Source of the DNA: Blattamonas nauphoetae
Taxonomy: Eukaryota; Preaxostyla; Oxymonadida
Length of the DNA: 64,000 bases
Assembly: GCA_033064195.1 (NCBI GenBank)
Contig: JARBJD010000110.1
Coordinates: forward strand, 124,001 to 188,000
Direction of reading: 5' to 3'
Both the position numbers and the translations under genes were made by a program. Within the stretch, counting starts at the first letter, position 1, and each line of letters starts with the position of its first letter. Positions 43,301 through 53,873 of the stretch are shown one piece after another. The notes under the pieces are model-generated. The model had not been told where the DNA came from. It made no database searches and worked only from the letters and a program-made list of their open reading frames with translations.

Positions 43301-43809
43301 CTAAGTCCTCGTCTACTTATTTCGTCATTGAGAGTGTGTTCCATCCATTCAATAAATTGATACCGAAGTTTCATATCATCGCTGTTGAGTCCAAACTCAG
43401 AATGAAGCCTGAACATCTCCAGCGTAGTCGAATGAAGGTTTGCTGCGATGGTTGAGGTGTGGTGAGGTGGGATCTGTTTAGTGAGTGGTGAAGAAGTTGA
43501 ATCGACTGTCAAATCGAGATGTGTCCGCTTGACTGGTTTGAGGAGATTAGATATGGAGATGTTAAGAGAAGCTTGCTGAGGTAGTACAGTACTTGAGTGA
43601 CGATCTTGCGATGGGTGAGGAATAGCCGCTGGTCCATCATCATCCAAAAAAGGAATAAATGAATCATCTTGAAAGGAGGTGGTTGAGAGGGAGTTGTGTT
43701 TGAAAGAAAAGTTTTGAGCCATTCCTTGGTGCCCAGTGAATTTGACGGATGGAGGTGATTGTGGGTTTAACTCGAAACTACTGGGACTATATCGGGCATC
43801 CAAGACCAT
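40393..43809 (-). CDS. Non-canonical poly(A) polymerase / TUTase (PAPD/TRF4 type)
   Basis: Adds A or U to RNA 3' ends. The nucleotidyltransferase signature FGSGLTGLGTKYSDVDIHV (residues 228-246) carries the first two catalytic Asp, 241 and 243. The third is expected in ARVPILRFTPP ... CDINLSGFNSL, which here is split by about 35 Pro/Ser-rich residues. The PAP-associated region follows: FILKMWAKERQINDGANGYP, SSFTLSVLAIFF, LLYGFFLYYGWLHPY. The protein is 1,138 residues, far longer than TRF4, because of Ser/Pro inserts inside the catalytic core and a Lys/Glu/Arg-rich C-terminal third ending in several basic nuclear-signal-like clusters. It reads as one exon; small in-frame introns in the low-complexity parts cannot be excluded. 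It is divergent from the coiled-coil gene at 44.2 kb. Confidence 0.85.
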   Translation of the reverse strand: MVLDARYSPSSFELNPQSPPSVKFTGHQGMAQNFSFKHNSLSTTSFQDDSFIPFLDDDGPAAIPHPSQDRHSSTVLPQQASLNISISNLLKPVKRTHLDLTVDSTSSPLTKQIPPHHTSTIAANLHSTTLEMFRLHSEFGLNSDDMKLRYQFIEWMEHTLNDEISRRGLSFDQSDLTTAPSADVVVKRISHYVRNPIDYTTRANQERQFSQNQSNSFAFIAKVKCHLFGSGLTGLGTKYSDVDIHVECGVPVGIPLPFALNVSPAPSISPMSQLTPDGQNQQTQYLNSVSRISRAQTSPKRSTKKPVPLKETGEYKRTMAILRLFRSCLQRRMRENSKQQWKHRHETPKEQSTSQFDLPTSISRFDNASTPSPSPPLTSSPFPTSNHSNPFDIQLIPARVPILRFTPPPPFSTPTRQPASSLPQPHPSSSLPPSIPQCDINLSGFNSLSTSQAVSSAISTSHSFTNPISPSDSPAKSPMFIYLFILKMWAKERQINDGANGYPSSFTLSVLAIFFARVWRDEFVWRTNRARRRNEETPTTAIPVTVQDESSSSPPVGLELISSQFQSQSPFLSSDTFIPIDPPSSTPPSPPISPSSALPLSISAISDSLPSLLLYGFFLYYGWLHPYSSSSSNEVVTTSLSFSSVTTGCVCDARGFSNDDLVSALLGTSIDLPHSFVPLLSRIDRPSNDDQFDEQFDSPPALVCLSLDEGGARLQPITDYQLAHFVNECRLGERFLRERLWEGKGAQTALGQQSFSPPMPYVAVPPLTLLQFQQKNSKNSIISEEVLSTNLPLNTKRELWNRLFDPQLLVPKNDKTKEAVHLHFLLSSRFSDSIPQRLSRTARWQRELLATSKEKKKQRDKARSQHKSDIDSHSSQLKLTRVILAHSGMTIERDDDSDNTKSGPSPTSAKIRRIAKIKETHQERKRNKRRQKAERKRVMKKEAMERQAREQETVEAEIKELDSAEKDYLHSHGTRFSQIDLDALDESAEDAPKPLSVTRTRRQSQYKQAALYKLDTVEVSDSSESSTQPKKKPKQEASASEWQENATEEDEESVSTFDDQPQSETMHHPKPFAFHSKRHKKGWISRLRRGITPHNPDRTENDTSRRSEMKASKKWRKRKNRETIMKKKLQKAGRKKGN

Positions 43810-44176
43810 AAAATGGCAAGGGAGATGCGAAGAATGGATATGGAGCGAAAAGAAGAGAGGTTGCTCTGATCTACCCTTTTATCACAGATTTTGCTGTCAA
43901 ATGAAAATGTCGCATTGACAGCCGAATAAATCCACAATTTCGGTTGATCATAAATCATGTACTTTAATGGCTTTTGTACGAGACCAATTTCGAGAAGTGT
44001 CATATGAACCAAAGGCTTTATGGGATTGACAGAGTTCATCGGTTTGATTTGCACGTTTTCGGATATAATGATTCCAACTTGTTGGTTTCATCTGTTTTTT
44101 CCAAATCTTTTCAAATTTAAATCATTTCAGGCATCATTATTCCTTTTCCCTCTCTCTTCACAATTCAGAAACAACA
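43810..44176. other. Divergent promoter region
   Basis: A 367-bp stretch between the starts of the minus-strand poly(A) polymerase gene and the plus-strand coiled-coil gene. It is AT-rich, with no supported coding frame. It should carry both promoters and 5' UTRs. A short plus-strand ORF from 44020 overlaps exon 1 of the coiled-coil gene in another frame and is not supported. Confidence 0.5.
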
Positions 44177-47100
44177 ATGAATTCATCCACAAGAAATTCT
44201 GTATGCTTTAATATCTCTCTTCACTGAAGACCTTCTTCCATTTCTTCTGTATTCCTACAATTTTTAGGATTCTCGCAAAAATCCTATCAGAAAAGAGCAC
44301 AGCTCACAACAACAGTTCAATTCAATCTCGATTGATGCTGATTCTAGTGTATTTGAGTCATTCTGTGAAATTTACCTTTCATTTATCATAATATTTTCTT
44401 GTATGTAGCTCATCGATGCTCTTACTGCCGAGATGGAAACCACACAAAATTTGAACTCTCAACTGCAAACAGAAAACCTCATCCTCCGTGATAAACTCGA
44501 AGAAGTCTCAACCAAGGAAAAGATGCAAATACGGGAGTCTGTGATGAATGAATCATCAAATCAACCGCTCTCAGATTCTCTCAATGCATCTCTCTCGTCA
44601 CCATCCCGACGTCTCTCACCAAACAAAAGAAGTCAACCAAATCGAACACAAGACGAAGAACTCTTTGATGACGAACAAGATGATGATTCTGATATTGTAT
44701 GTAGTTCTCTCATTCGATCGCATCTTCATCATCATCGACTATCCTCGATCTCGTTTTGAAATCACTCAATCGATCTCTCCCTGATCTCCTTTCTCAAAAT
44801 CTATTTTGTTTTCTTTCCTATAGTTGCATGCGCACACCACATTTCAAACTGGTCCAGACTTCAGTTCTCCTCAACCAGACAGAATGGACAATACACAGGA
44901 TTTTGGCTCAAATACATTGACTCTTATCAAGTTCGAAGAAATGGTGGCGATTCAAGAAGATCTTGCGACAGAACTTCGGACAACAAAAACTGCTCTCGAT
45001 AAGGCCGAAGAAGAACTAACCCAAAATCGAAGAGCCCTCACTGAACTTTCATCACGAAAAAATGACCAAGAGGGCATCATTTCTATGCTTCGACAAGAGC
45101 TTCAGAAAGAAAGGATGAAGACAATTGAGACCGAAAAAAGCATCCAACAAATGAGAGAACAAGAGAAAAGCGACGCTGAACGAAAGGTTGCAGATCTCCA
45201 AAAAGAAGCCGCCGAAGCAATCAAACGAGAACAGCAGGCATCAACATCTTCACAAAACGATCGCCAGGAAATGTCCGAGATGAAGATCCACCTTTCAAAG
45301 GCAGAAGCAGATAAAAAGAGGGCTGAGGACGAATATCGGAAAATTGAAGCGAAGCTGGAGAAATATGAAGAAGAGATGAAAGTTGCCAACGCGACAATGC
45401 TCGAAGCTCAACAAAAACAACAGGAAGCTGAAGGAAGCCTCCTTTCAGCTCGTAAAGAAAACCAAAGTCTCGCTGAACAACTGAAAAAAGAAAAAGATGA
45501 CTGGGAAATTCGTTCAGAGATCTTGACTGAACAGGTTCATCATGTTCTGGAGTTGGAATCAACTGTTCGACAGGAAAAGGAAGATCTCGAAAAAACATTT
45601 ATCCAACAACGAGAAGAATGGAGAATTGAACGAGTGAATAAAGACAATGAAATTTCGCGACTGAAAGAAACTCTTGATCGAATCACTCACGAGAAGGATT
45701 CAGTCCTCAAAGAACACACAAAATCATCATCAGAAAGCGATGGCCTAAAGTCAAAAATGTCTAAAACTGCGGAAGACGTTCAGACACTCAGCTTGGATCT
45801 GAAGAGAACTCAAGCACTTCTCCAGGAAACTCAAGAATCACTTGCCACACAGAAGCAACTGAACTCAACATTGAAAACTGACCTTGCTGAGGCAACCGAA
45901 GCTCTCAAGCAAGCCACGGAAGAACTGGAAGAAAAAAGGGCATACCATCAAACGTCAGAAGCACAGATCAGTGAGCTCTCGTCGAAGGTGTCCGTTCTTC
46001 TTCGGTCGTCCTCCACCGAGAACCGAGTCCTCCTCACCAAAATCCGGGAAGCAGAAGAGAAAAACAAAGCAAAGATCGACGAACGAGACAAAATCATCGA
46101 GGCACTCCGGGCAACTCTTTCTGAACTTCAGAACACGGCCGCCCAGGCGACAAAGGACAAAGAAGACGCCATCCGATCGAAAGACAGAACGATCGAGGCA
46201 CTGCGCCTTGAAAAAGAACGAATCGAGCGAGATCTGGCGGAGGAACACGAGCGGAATGAAGTCTATCGTCTCGAGCTGAATGTGATCGACGACGACGATT
46301 TCGCGGGGACACTCGACCCATCGCCTGGTTCTCCACAATCAACAAGTCATCTCGCAGACACACAGGCACTCTCCGAACAGCCTCTCTCCTCCACTTTCAG
46401 AAGCCAGGCACCGGGAACAACACCGAGAATCCGCAGAGTGCAGAAGATGAGAGCAGAGCGGGAAGTGCTCGCACGCAACCTGAACGACCTCGATCAGACA
46501 ATCTCCCAGCTGAAGGACGAACTGAAGCAGGCCCAGTTCGACCTTGCTCAGAGGACGAAGGGAGAGGAGACAGCAAAGAAGACAGCTGAAGTCGAGCGGA
46601 AAGTGAATCAGAGCGAGATTGTCAGTCTGCGTCGAACAGTCGATCAGTTCAGAAGGGAGAAGGAAGAACTTGAGAAGCGGTTGAAGCAAGTCGAAGAAGA
46701 GCGGGGGATGTTGGAGCGAGAGCGGAACGAGCTGAAGGAAGAGCAGGAACGCATCGCAAACGAATTTGGACAGGTTGAAGAAGAGCGAGAGCGAATCAAG
46801 CAATTCCGAGAGGAACTTGAGAATCTGAAGGGTACAACCGAGATGAACGAAACCATCCGACAAACCACAAGCAAGATCACGCAAGACAATGTTCGAGAAA
46901 TGGAGGACAAGCTTCGGTCGTTGGAGGAGCAGCTGGACGAGGCTGAGCTTACAATCGTGAAACTCGAAGCTGAGAAGAACGGAAAATCGTCGTCTCTGAC
47001 AACTGAACTCGACCGAACACGAATCCTGCTCGAAAACACGGAAGCACAGCTGAAGGACCTTCGCGAAGAGAACGATAAGTTGAGGACAGATATTCGAAAA

Positions 47101-47852
47101 CTCAGAAACGAAGTCGATCTGTGCCATGAGAACATGAAGGAGACGGAGAAACGGTCTGAAGAGATGCGAAGGTCGTTGAAAGCAGCGGAGGAAGAGTTGG
47201 CCAAGAAATCGGAGGAGGAGAGGAGAATGAGGGAAACATTGAAGGATCTGGAAGAGGACAAGAGGCTGAAAGAAGAGATGAACAAGAACGAGCAACGGAA
47301 GCGAGAGTCCGAGAGGCGAGAGCTTGAGAAAACTCTGGAACGGAAGACATCGCTCATTGCCGCTTTGGAAGAGACCAAACCATTCACCACAATCTCCCCA
47401 TCACTCCAAGCACGGCCGTACTCCCCCTCCGCCACAATGTACTCCTCCACCCTCCCGTCGATGGTGGGCACAACGGCGGGGCAACGAAAGGTCCGGTTTG
47501 ACTCGAGCATCGCCCCATCCGCGCCGGCTCGCGATGGAGACGCCAAAGACGGTCGCCTGTACAGCACAACTCTGAAGGCCCACACACCAAATCACCCCTC
47601 CTCTGCCACTGGCTCATACACTCCCCATCCCCTCACTCCACCAGTCTGTTGTTTTCGTTCTCATTATTCTTTCCTCAGCGCCTCTCCACGTCAGCTCCAT
47701 CCCCCGCTCAGGCCAGGCTTGCCAAAATCCTCGGGCAATCGCTTCCCAGTGTTGTTGACTCCACATCCTTCGACACTTCTGGAGGGCGGGATGCCACTGA
47801 GGCGATGATGCGTCTTGAGAAAAAAGTTACTTTGAGAGAAGCAGCGGAGTAG
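44177..47852 (+). CDS. Large coiled-coil protein
   Basis: Family not recognised. Exons 44177-44200 (24 nt), 44268-44348, 44409-44696, 44824-47643, 47679-47852; introns 67, 60, 127 and 35 nt, all in phase 0; about 1,128 residues. Residues 1-130 are Ser/Asn/Gln-rich with SP sites; from about 170 to 970 it is an almost unbroken coiled coil, interrupted near 630-680 by an acidic, Ser/Pro-rich break (VIDDDDFAGTLDPSPGSPQ). The C-terminal 130 residues are Ser/Thr/Pro-rich with basic RKVRFDSS and end with a short helix. The last intron is needed: without it the frame runs to a wrong end at 47808. Such rods are common in cytoskeletal or basal-body proteins, but length and composition alone do not show a role. 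Confidence 0.75.
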
Positions 47853-48051
47853 ACACAGTTTGGTTAACATGTTCTTCTTTTGTCGATTTGTCCTCTTTCG
47901 GCACCAGGTAATTGTGCAACAGTTCCAGAACAATTCATGGAATGTCTATTATTTTGTCCGTCTCGGAGACTCTTTGTGAAAAGACAAACAGATGAAAAGG
48001 AGCGTGGGTGGAGAGAAGAAGATGGCTCAAATTGAAACACTGACTGCTGTC

Positions 48052-51000
48052 TCATTTCTTTCTTTTGTTTCTTTTCTTATTTTTCTTCTTTGGTTGAGCG
48101 GCCTGTGAAGAGGGAGCTTCTTCCTCTTGATCATCTTCGGCTGCCTCCCCTTCTTGCTCGTTTGTTTCTGCGGTGGTCGGATGGTCCTCATCTTGCTGAG
48201 ATGTGTCCGTCGGTCCAAGCTGGTTCTCAGTTTGCTCCGTCTCGTTTTGAGTTTCAGACAGCTCTTTTTGAACAGTTGGTTCATCTTTGGCTTCGTCATC
48301 TATTTTGTTGTCCTCGTCTTTCTTCAATCCATCTTCTTCGTTTTGTTGTATCTCCTCTTCTTCCCCTTTCGCATGTGCCTCCTCTTCCTTCTGCTTTCTC
48401 TCTTCTTCCTCCTTTCTCTCTTCTTCTTCTTTCTCAGCCGTCTCTTTCTCGAGTCTTTCTTCTTCTTCTTTCTGTCTTCGTTCCTCTTCCTCTCTTTCAA
48501 ATCTCTCTTCGTCAGCTTTCTCCTTTGCGATTCGTTCCTCTTCCTCTTTCTGTTTTCTTTCCTCTTCTTCTTTTCTCACACGTTCTTCCTCATCAGCTTT
48601 CTCTCTGGCCAGTCTCTCCTCTTCTTCCTTTTGTCTCCTTTCCTCCTCCTCTATCTTATGTCTCTCTTCTTCTTCAGCTTTCTCTTTTGCGATTCGTTCC
48701 TCCTCCTCTTTCTTCAATCTCTCCTCTTCCTCAGCCTTTTCACGAGCAACTCGTTCTTCCTCCTCAGCTTTCTCTCTGGCCAATCTTTCCTCTTCTTCCT
48801 TTTGTCTCTTTTCTTCCTCCTCTTTCTTCAGTCTCTCTTCTTCGTCAGCTTTCTCCTTTGCGATTCGTTCCTCTTCTTCTTTTTGGTTTCTCTCCTCTTC
48901 CTCCCTTCTCACTCGTTCTTCCTCATCAGCTTTCTCCTTTGCGATTCGTTCTTCCTCCTCTTTTTGCTTCCTTTCTTCTTCGTCTTCTTGTCTCTTCTCT
49001 TCATCATCTTTCTGTTTCGTCTCTTCCTCCTCCCTCTCGAGTTTCTCTTCTCCCTGTGAATTCAACCTTGATTCCTCCTCAACTGCCGAGTTCGTGATGT
49101 TCTCTTCTTCTTCCGTCCTCAACATATCTTCTTCTTCCTGACACTTCTGCTCGTCTTCTGTTCTCTGATCTACAATGATCTCTTCCTCTTTCTCTCTCTC
49201 CATATTCTCCTGAGGAAGATCTTCGTATTCGTTGGTCGTTTCTTGAGTAAATGTTTCTTCTTCTCTTTCCGCCCTTTCTTCCTCTTCCGTTCGGTGTCCC
49301 TCTTCCATATCGGCTCTGTCTTTGGAAACTGGCTCTTCATCATCTTCTTGTTTTCCCTCTTCGTCATCCACCTTCTGTGTCTCTTCTTCAGCATGCAGCC
49401 TCTCCTGTTCCTCTGCTCTTTCTTGGGACACTCGTTCTTCGTCTTCCATGTTCAATCTCTCCTCCTCTTCTACTTTCTCTCGTGCAACTCTCTCCTCCTC
49501 CTCACACATCGCGTCTCTTTCTGCCTGTTCTTTCTCCTTCTGCTCCTTCTCTTTCAGGAAGTGGTGGATGACCAGTTGTTGACGGGCATCCTCTTCTTTC
49601 ATAAACTGATTCTCTGCTTCTTCGTTGGTCCTCTGGATTCTGTCTCTCTCCAGCTGCTCTTCTTCTGCAAACGCTCGCCTCTCCTCCTCTTCCTGTTTGA
49701 GCTGTTCTGCCTCAAGACGCTTCCTCTCATCCTCCTGAGACTCGAGTTCAGCAGCAATCCTTCGTGCGGCCTCCTCCTCTTCCATCAGCACTCGTCCTTC
49801 GATTTCTGCCCTCTTCTCCACAACCTTCTCTTCAATCTGCTCGCGTGTCCATCTCTCCTTCTTCCGATAATTGTCGTACGTTTTGGATTCCTTCCGCCAT
49901 TCCGTCCGGACAGTCTTCGGCATGGCACTCAGCATCGTCCCCTGCAGGTTGTCGAGGAGGGTGAGGAACCTCTCCTGGAGCTCGACAGGATCGGCGTCGA
50001 AGTCTGTTTTTTGGAGGGAAAGAAGAACGGGGAGATTGTCTTTCACTCCTTCGATACGCTGAGCGTTGAAAAAACAGAGAACGTGATTGAATGGGATGAG
50101 CATACATCTTCGATGACGTCTGACAGCGCATCAGTCAGAGTCGAAGCATCGTCTTCGTCTTCATCAAATTCAGCTTCTTGTTTCGCTGTATGTCGTGAGA
50201 GGAACGAAGAAAGGGCTGCCGAGAAGGCTGATGTTGTCTGAGTGAGATGAGAAAAACTGAACAGAAACCTCAAAAGTGGTTGTGGTCCGAGTATGTCTTC
50301 TGTTGACGCTGTCCTTCTCTGTCTTCTCTTGCCTTTCATGTGTCTCCTGCGCACTGATTGCAGAAAGCCTGTCCTGTCTCTCGCTTTCTTCCTCATCTGC
50401 TCTTCGTGTCTTCTCTTCCATCCAAACTGCATGCTTCTTCTTCAGCTCCTCCAAACTCTGCCTCAGTTCTCTGACCTCCTCCTCCATCGCAATGTTTTCG
50501 GCTGAGTATTTCTTCTCCAGCTCGTCTTGATACTGGCCTGGCTTGTCTGTTTCTCGGAGTCTGCCCAGTTCGCGTTTCCGAGCCAGCAGTTCCTTCATCA
50601 CGTTCTCCCTGTCGGCGTTGGAGGCTTGGATCGATGCTGTGAGAGTGTGTGTGCGTTGTACAGTGTGGAGGAGAGCACCCTGGACATTTCCGAAGTTCAG
50701 TGACGATGAAAGGGAGACTGAAAGATACTATGAGAATGAAGGAGAGAGATACTGGGACCAGAAAGTGGTTTGCTTAATTCCTGTGAAATTTCGTGAACAT
50801 GAGAGAGAATTCGAGTTTGCATAGGAGGGAGATCAATCAAAGGCACTGAAAATCTTTTAAATTTGGGTAAAAATTGCCGTGTAAGGTCCATTTCCGTGTT
50901 CGGAGCAAATTGTTGTTCGACGGAAGGATGTTCCTTTAAATAGTCTAAAAATATACGAAATTGTTTTCTGGAGCGTTTAGGGATTTCAGTCAAGAGAAAG

Positions 51001-51674
51001 TTGTTGGTTTTTTCCTCAGTCCAGTTCTTTGTGTGTTCATCTTTCTTGATGGCATCGACAGAGTACTCAAGATGGAAAACAACATCATCATGGGCTTGAA
51101 GATATTGTGAGAGAGTGTCTGGAAGTTTAGTTCCTCTCAAAAGGACCGACGGAACGAGACATTCATGACGTTCATGCTTCTTTTTTCCGAGAAGGAGGAG
51201 TTCCAGAAGTGGGAAACTATCGTCTTTATCGATTGTCACAATGAACAGAGTACTTGGAAGTGTATCTTCATCGGCGATGATATGATTGATAGTGTTTCCT
51301 TTTGTGTGTGTTTCAGGGTCCCAAACCGAGAAAATGAGGTCGGCACGAACACGATCTTTGGGAAGGATGATTGATTTGCCCGTTCCAGACATGAGTAATT
51401 TGTCAGGTATGGGATGTTTCTTTGAGATTTGGAAGAGAGTTCTTTCGTGGGCAATGAAAAAAGCCTCCCTGATCGTTTGTGTGAGGGTGTGGAGTGTTTG
51501 GGCTGCTTCAGGAGTTTGAAAACGTAAAGTCCAAGATGAATATTGATCAAATTCAATCGAAAAAGTAGAATCTTTGAGAGTCTTGTTCAGGAAGGGGACA
51601 AATGATGAAAAATATGAATCAAACACTGACAACTGGATGATGGTATGAAAATTTTGCTCTAATCGATTCAGCAT
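48052..51674 (-). CDS. Folded N-terminal domain plus very charged Glu/Lys repeat rod
   Basis: Family not recognised. Exons 50759-51674, 50269-50717, 50106-50237, 48052-50058; introns 41, 31 and 47 nt in phase; about 1,167 residues. Residues 1-290 look globular (FIVTIDKDDSFPLLELLLLG, RKQFRIFLDYLKEHPS). Residues 300-500 are coiled coil, with RIEGVKDNLPVLLSL and FLTLLDNLQG as a short ordered part. The C-terminal 600 residues are nearly all Glu, Lys, Arg and Gln, and from 49.0 down to 48.35 kb consist of a 27-residue repeat. Such single charged helices act as spacers or bind microtubules. The protein ends with a Lys/Asn cluster (KKKNKKRNKRKK). Long antisense ORFs over this gene are a by-product of its codon bias. 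Confidence 0.72.
48350..49000 (-). repeat. 81-bp (27-residue) tandem repeat inside the charged rod
   Basis: The coding strand repeats a unit that reads EEERIAKEKADEEERVRR with variants (LAREKAEEEERLKK, IAKEKADEERFERE), then E/R/K/Q linker. Period is 27 residues where copies align best, about seven to eight copies, with some shorter units of 11-14. Copies differ at synonymous and conservative sites, so the array is not new. Confidence 0.75.
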
Positions 51675-51931
51675 TTGAAGGATAAGGTGAGGAGGAAATT
51701 ACAAAAGAGATAGTATCAGTATTTGTGGATGTTTCGATAGAAATTGAGAGGGAGCCTTTATCTTCGATTCCAGAAGGAGTACTAATCAAAGTATACTAAG
51801 ATATGACAAAGAAAGAATACTGTTTCCAACATTCGGCATAATCAAGGTGAACAAAGCGATTCATGCGTGAAAGGCAAATACCGCGGTTTGATCCCCATTT
51901 TAGGCAAAAGTGGACTTTGTGATCAAAACAA

Positions 51932-52633
51932 ATGAGCCAAGAACAAAGAGACGGTGATTGGATCTGCCCTGTTTGTGTACTCTCGTCATATAAAGCGCAT
52001 TTTTCACGTCAATCATTTCTTTTTTTGGATAGAACTGCAGTACCAACAACTTTGCCTTTCGTGAGGAATGTTTCCGTTGCCATCAGGGAAAGGATGGAAA
52101 GCCCAGTCAAACTACCGAGCGAAGGCGTATTCCTGAAGATCAAGGATGGTATCTCTTGATTTTACTCACCTCTCACGCCTCCTTTTATTGCTGTTAACAA
52201 ATCAGGAAATGTCCCAACTGCCGTGCATTTAATTACAATCGTAGGTGTGAAATTTTGCTCATCTATTCGATTTTGTTTCATTGTGACATGAAGGACTGAG
52301 TGCTTCGTCTGTGGATTCCTGAAAGGTGGAATCAACCAATTCCAACGTCGTCCTCCCAACAGAGTCAACAATCAACAAAGAGAAGGTGACTGGATATGTT
52401 CTGATTGCAATACACACAATTTCGCTAGCCGCACATCGTGCCGTCGTTGCAACGCAGAGAAGTCTGCCAACAGTCATGTCGTCACGGCTCAAGAAGCAAA
52501 TCGCCCTGTTGTTCAGAAGGAAGGTGATTGGGAATGCAAATCATGCGGATTTGTCTGCTTTTTCTTCCTTATTCTCTCTCAGTACAACTATTCATTCCGC
52601 GATACCTGCAAGCAATGCAGCGAATCGAAGTAA
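51932..52633 (+). CDS. Four RanBP2-type zinc fingers
   Basis: RanBP2-type fingers (WxCxxCxxxN ... CxxC) bind single-stranded RNA, ubiquitin or Ran-GDP. Five exons (51932-51970, 52033-52148, 52206-52244, 52294-52552, 52583-52633) give 167 residues with four fingers: GDWICPNCSTNNFAFREECF, KCPNCRAFNYNRRTECFVCG, GDWICSDCNTHNFASRTSC and DWECKSCGFYNYSFRDTC. Introns of 62, 57, 49 and 30 nt cut between the first and second Cys pairs of fingers 1, 2 and 4; finger 3 is uncut. The protein is all fingers and linkers, like ZRANB2-type or plant TEX13-like small RNA binders. It lies tail to tail with a paralogue 216 bp away. Confidence 0.88.
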
Positions 52634-52849
52634 GGCAGTGGATGGATATCCTCGAGTGTTGGTGGAGAGGACATCACTTTTCATTGTTATCGCACCTCAC
52701 TCATCTCCTAATTACGTCTCTCCTGCATCGTCCCCTCAATCATTTCACGATGCTGTGGTGTTCGTTTTGTAGCTTATTGAAGGGAATCATAATTGTGAGA
52801 AGTGTGCCTTTACACTCTAATGAGGTGGTGTAAATAATGAGGATGAATC

Positions 52850-53674
52850 TTACTTGCCGCTGCCACACTGTTTGCAGTCTGTTCTGAACGCATAATTCAG
52901 CTGATAAGCCATAATCAACATCAAAAAAATCAGACATATTGACAGTTCGAGCACGTCCAATCACCGTCCCTCCCACGGCCGCCTCGAGATGGTCGATCAC
53001 CAACAACCTTGCATGCATCCGTTTTCTGTGCAGAACACAAGCGACAGACAGCACGTGAAGCGAAATTATGTGCGTTGCATTCAGAACAATACCAATCACC
53101 TGGGCGCTCATTTCCCGCTAAGAAAATGAAGATATGGTGATGATGATGAATGGGAAATAATACAGTAGGATGTTTGTGATTGACGACCACCCTTGCGAGG
53201 AATTGCACAACTCACACATTCCGTTCGAATTCCATAATTCAATGCTCGGCAGTGAAGGCAAACCCTGGTGACGAAATATTTGTGATGAAGGAAGATTTCC
53301 CGAAGATGAATCAAAGCGAAAGAAAAAAAATGTGAGCAGGATAGACTGTTATCATACCATTCTCCTCTGATGGGAACAAACTCGCTCCGACTTGCTTCTC
53401 TCGTTGACGGGCGGAACGGTTTTTGTTGACCACAACGCTTACATGAGTGATTACGGGAGTAGTTTAAATACCCACACATCTATAGGAGAGGTTGTCGGTG
53501 ACATATGAAAAGGATGAGAGATGAGGTTTTGAATCTCAGGAGAGGGTGAAAGAGAATGTTTGGTATGTACAATTCAGAAGAATGTATCAAAAACAAAATG
53601 AGATTATTATGAAACAATAGACGAGGGGAACGCACCTTGCATGTCCAATCTCCTTGTCTTCCGCTGGCTGACAT
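52850..53674 (-). CDS. Four RanBP2-type zinc fingers, paralogue of the gene facing it
   Basis: Same architecture as the gene at 51932. Fingers: GDWTCK + MCGYLNYSRNHSCKRC, GEWVCLHCRALNYGIRTEC, GDWYCSECNAHNFASRAVC, DWTCSNCQYLNYAFRTDC. The protein starts MSASGRQ and ends CGSGK, where the neighbour ends CSESK. Introns interrupt fingers 1, 2 and 4 at places equal or close to those of the neighbour: after CK near 53634, around 53340, and at about 52890-52925, where the spliced GTCTGA...TATCAG segment restores the last finger. Exon limits near 53130-53380 are approximate. A linker between fingers 3 and 4 has RGGRGRDGD, an RNA-binding flavour. About 190 residues. Confidence 0.82.
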
Positions 53675-53873
53675 TGTCTGATTTTGAGTATGGGGATGAT
53701 CTAGAAAAATAGCGAGAGGTAGTCGTACCTGATCAAATGAAGAATGGATTCTCAATTTCCCATCGCCAAAAATATGGCGAGTTTATATTTGAATTAAAGC
53801 AAAGAATAAACAGAAAGATAGCTATCTATCGGGTGAGAATTGTTGGGAATAAAAGAGGAGGAACTAGTAAAAA

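Noticed and set aside
46339-47585. Long minus-strand ORFs opposite the 44-48 kb coiled-coil gene
   Set aside because: Leu/Ser/Phe-rich translations of a GAG/AAG-rich strand; no family sense and fully inside a better gene.
48090-50241. Plus-strand ORFs of more than 280 codons opposite the charged rod
   Set aside because: Poly-Ser, poly-Leu and poly-Phe products are the reverse of Glu/Lys repeats.
51820-51931. Possible tRNA gene (GGTTTGATCCCC resembles a T arm)
   Set aside because: No matching acceptor stem or anticodon arm could be drawn at proper spacing.
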